A stretch of DNA of 64,000 nt from assembly GCA_903939755.1 (NCBI GenBank), contig CAJAII010000077.1:62001-126000 (forward strand), in the 5' to 3' direction. Position numbers and translations under genes: made by a program. Below, one piece after another: positions 62,087 to 64,000 of the stretch (within the stretch, counting starts at the first letter, position 1; the number at the start of each line of letters is the position of its first letter). The notes below the pieces were generated by a model. The model did not search any database, had not been told where the DNA came from, and saw only the letters and a list, made by a program, of their open reading frames with translations. The DNA is from an uncultured Flavobacteriales bacterium. Lineage in GTDB: Bacteria > Bacteroidota > Bacteroidia > Flavobacteriales_D > Crocinitomicaceae.

Positions 62087-63484
62087 TTAATCTAATTCGC
62101 CTATCATTTTTGAAGGGTCAACATATTCGTCGTATTCTTCAGAGGTGACATGACCTAATCCTACTGCCGCTTCTTTAAGCGTTGTCCCATTTTTATGTGC
62201 ATATTTTGCTATTTCTGCCGCTTTGTAGTAGCCAATTTTAGTATTCAGAGCAGTCACTAGCATTAAGGAATTGTCCAAATGTAGCTTTATGACAGGCAAA
62301 TTAGCTTGGATTCCAGCAACACAATTGACGGTGAATGAAACACATGCGTCACCAATTAGTCGGGCAGATTCCAACACATTGGAAGCAATGACAGGTTTAA
62401 ACACATTCAATTCGAAGTGACCATTTGATCCAGCAACCGAAACAGTCATATCGTTACCCATTACTTGAGCACACACCATGGTTAGCGCTTCAGGTTGTGT
62501 CGGGTTTACTTTTCCCGGCATTATGGAAGATCCAGGTTCATTATCAGGAATAATCAACTCACCAATCCCACAACGTGGGCCTGAAGATAACATTCGGATA
62601 TCATTTCCAATTTTCATTAATGAAACAGCGGTCCTTTTTAATGCTCCTGATAATTCAACCATGGCGTCGTGGGCAGCCAACGCTTCAAATTTATTTTTTG
62701 CTGTAATGAATGGCAGCCCCGTAAAATCAGCTATTTTCTTCGCAACCAACACATCGTAACCCTTTGGCGCATTTAAACCTGTACCAACGGCTGTTCCGCC
62801 AAGTGCTAATTCCGAAACAGCACCCAATGCATTGTTTATAGCGCGAATAGCATTGTCAATTTGTGCTACATAAGCACTAAATTCTTGGCCCAAAGTAAGT
62901 GGTGTAGCATCCATAAAATGCGTTCGGCCAGTCTTTACGATATCCTTAAACTCTACCACCTTTAGTTGAAGTGCATTGCGCAAATTTACAAGGCCTGGGA
63001 GAGTAATCTCATTGGTTAATTTGTAGGCTGCAATATGCATCGCTGTAGGAAATGTGTCATTTGAAGACTGTGACTTGTTAACATCATCATTTGGATTTAA
63101 AACTTTTACTTCATCTAATAATTTTCCACCCCCAATCACATGAGCCCGATTGGCAATAACCTCATTACAATTCATGTTAGACTGAGTACCAGAACCCGTT
63201 TGCCAAATAACCAAAGGAAATTCTGCGTCGTGCATCCCTGTTAATACCTCATCACAAACCGTTGAAATTAAATCCCGTTTTTCCAATGTCAAAACACCTA
63301 AATCATGATTTGCATGAGCCGCTGCTTTTTTCAAATAAGCAAACGCATGAATAATTTCAATTGGCATAGACGCCTCTCTCCCAATTTTAAAGTTGTTTCT
63401 AGAACGTTCCGTTTGAGCTCCCCAATAACGGTTAGCAGGAACCTTAACCTCTCCCATGGTATCTTTTTCAATTCTATAGTCCAT
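62087..63484 (-). CDS. fumC: class II fumarate hydratase
   Basis: 465 residues. Iron-free fumarase converting fumarate to L-malate. Motifs: [57 protein letters not shown] (the His of the active site) and [16 protein letters not shown], the family signature that distinguishes it from argininosuccinate lyase. Gene order fumC-icd gives two TCA enzymes together. Confidence 0.96.
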   Translation of the reverse strand: MDYRIEKDTMGEVKVPANRYWGAQTERSRNNFKIGREASMPIEIIHAFAYLKKAAAHANHDLGVLTLEKRDLISTVCDEVLTGMHDAEFPLVIWQTGSGTQSNMNCNEVIANRAHVIGGGKLLDEVKVLNPNDDVNKSQSSNDTFPTAMHIAAYKLTNEITLPGLVNLRNALQLKVVEFKDIVKTGRTHFMDATPLTLGQEFSAYVAQIDNAIRAINNALGAVSELALGGTAVGTGLNAPKGYDVLVAKKIADFTGLPFITAKNKFEALAAHDAMVELSGALKRTAVSLMKIGNDIRMLSSGPRCGIGELIIPDNEPGSSIMPGKVNPTQPEALTMVCAQVMGNDMTVSVAGSNGHFELNVFKPVIASNVLESARLIGDACVSFTVNCVAGIQANLPVIKLHLDNSLMLVTALNTKIGYYKAAEIAKYAHKNGTTLKEAAVGLGHVTSEEYDEYVDPSKMIGELD

Positions 63485-63534
63485 TTTATATTGTTATTTG
63501 ATTTTTAATTTCTAATTTCGCATCGTTACAAACA

Positions 63535-63542
63535 CAAAAATA
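63535..63542 (-). promoter_or_regulatory. candidate -7 promoter element for fumC
   Basis: TATTTTTG on the minus strand, 50 bases before the ATG, in the 65-base gap to the divergent small gene. Confidence 0.35.
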
Positions 63543-63549
63543 ATAGAAG

Positions 63550-63708
63550 ATGAGCACTTTTGGTATAGTATTGTTTCTTTTAATTTTCGGGATGGCATTT
63601 TGGATGCTAATTTATCTAATGGGATTTATTCTTCCTTTTTGGATAACCTTAGGTGTTTTTGAGCAGCTCAAGTCTAAAAGAGTTTTTGAGGACAAAGCTC
63701 CCAAATAA
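63550..63708 (+). CDS. 52-residue membrane protein
   Basis: Short open frame, ATG 63550 to TAA 63708. Sequence is one or two membrane helices (FGIVLFLLIFGMAFWMLIYL, then MGFILPFWITLGVFEQ) followed by a charged tail SKRVFEDKAPK. Codons look normal and it is divergent from fumC, with near-match promoter TAATTTCG upstream. Family unknown. Confidence 0.6.
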   Translation: MSTFGIVLFLLIFGMAFWMLIYLMGFILPFWITLGVFEQLKSKRVFEDKAPK

Positions 63709-63803
63709 TCAAATAGCAGTCGCTTTCTTTTTTTATAATCGTAATTTCTTAAGGTAATACCTTCTGCAAAAAATTCGTTGTTGTTTTTATTTTATTAACC
63801 TTA

Positions 63804-63840
63804 TCGTTAAAAACAACCTTTAAAAGATTGTTTTTAACGA
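63804..63840. terminator. hairpin, probable terminator in the 3' gap
   Basis: TCGTTAAAAACAA (63804-63816) pairs perfectly with TTGTTTTTAACGA (63828-63840) over 11 bases, and the stem extends with AGGT and ACCT outside one bulge. It lies between the small gene and the convergent T9SS gene and could serve either. Confidence 0.6.
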
Positions 63841-63856
63841 AGGTCAATAATACTAT

Positions 63857-63886
63857 TCGTTATTTCTTAAGAAACAAAAATAACGA
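63857..63886. repeat. second inverted repeat in the same gap
   Basis: TCGTTATTT (63857-63865) pairs with AAATAACGA (63878-63886); inside lies the palindrome TTCTTAAGAA. The outer arms begin with the same TCGTTA as the previous hairpin. Confidence 0.55.
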
Positions 63887-63918
63887 GTCAATTGCCTAAT
63901 TCGGCGAAATACTTGAAA

Positions 63919-64000
63919 TTATTGCTTAACTACCCGAATTGTTTTTTTGCCTAAATCAGATGTTGCATGAACAAAATATACGCCTGATGAATTGCTCAAG
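63919..64000 (-). CDS. T9SS type A C-terminal end of a secreted protein (partial)
   Basis: Minus-strand frame open from the right edge to the stop at 63919-63921. It reads SGVYFVHATSDLGKKTIRVVKQ, the classical end of a type A sorting domain (SGVYFV...G..TIRVVK). The upstream part is outside the window. Confidence 0.8.
   Translation of the reverse strand, partial: LSNSSGVYFVHATSDLGKKTIRVVKQ

Noticed and set aside
1-64000. CRISPR arrays, prophage, restriction-modification or toxin-antitoxin systems
   Set aside because: No regularly spaced direct repeats, phage structural genes, or paired small toxin/antitoxin genes were seen on reading both strands.
1-64000. tRNA or rRNA genes in the intergenic gaps
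   Set aside because: Gaps are short and AT-rich; no cloverleaf with a GTTC-type T-loop was found. A tRNAscan run would settle this.

Overview
The window is chromosomal DNA from a member of the Bacteroidota, most likely a Flavobacteriales-type organism. The evidence is low GC, type IX secretion (T9SS) C-terminal sorting domains of both type A and type B, a SusC/SusD pair, many Bacteroidota-style lipoproteins with a short signal peptide and lipobox Cys, and candidate promoters matching TAnnTTTG. Proteins with choice-of-anchor L, PKD and gliding-type C-termini hint at a Crocinitomicaceae-like family, but this is only a guess. I see no rRNA, tRNA, CRISPR array, prophage or intact insertion sequence.

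Layout. 1-8.9 kb: the 3' end of a T9SS type B adhesin, convergent gap and pgk, an M1 aminopeptidase lipoprotein, a Bcp peroxiredoxin, recA with a clear terminator, a surface lipoprotein and a thioredoxin. 8.9-15.5 kb (minus strand): a tightly overlapped run with a serine hydrolase, lipB, a sugar-phosphate isomerase, an acyl-CoA carboxylase beta subunit, a membrane protein and a TPR lipoprotein. 15.5-28 kb: mixed housekeeping genes (tadA, a RidA-family deaminase, an RNA methyltransferase, a pseudouridine synthase, a YraN-type protein), a TonB-dependent receptor and a 758-residue T9SS type B adhesin. 28-35.3 kb: an M20 dipeptidase, polA, dxr and small lipoproteins. 35.3-37.75 kb: a T9SS-exported multicopper oxidase between degraded gene pieces and an imperfect direct duplication, which looks like a recombined or imported block.

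38-50.5 kb is a polysaccharide utilisation locus, all on the minus strand: sugar MFS transporter, a Nudix-fold regulator with a degenerate catalytic box, SusC, SusD, a PKD surface lipoprotein, a GH16 endo-beta-glucanase, a GH3 beta-glucosidase and a secreted T9SS glycan-binding protein. The enzyme set points to a beta-1,3-glucan (laminarin-like) substrate: GH16 cuts the chain, SusCD and the PKD lipoprotein bind and import oligomers, GH3 releases glucose and the MFS protein imports it. Three candidate promoters in the locus carry a similar 21-bp palindrome (arms near TTATTGT and ACAATAA, 7-bp spacer). I propose this as the operator of the Nudix-fold regulator; it is the most interesting new signal in the window.

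50.6-58.1 kb: dxs, divergent from a heme-copper oxidase operon (heme O synthase, two subunit III paralogues that both carry large insertions at the same place, subunit IV, a degenerate and a canonical SCO protein, and a DUF420 protein). 58.1-64 kb: OmpA-family and DUF4403 proteins, icd and fumC, a 52-residue membrane protein, two hairpins and the 3' end of another T9SS type A protein.

A recurring feature is convergent gene pairs whose stop codons share a 4-base TTAG or TTAA. Several genes also have a TAnnTTTG element so close to the start codon that their mRNAs should have very short or no leaders.
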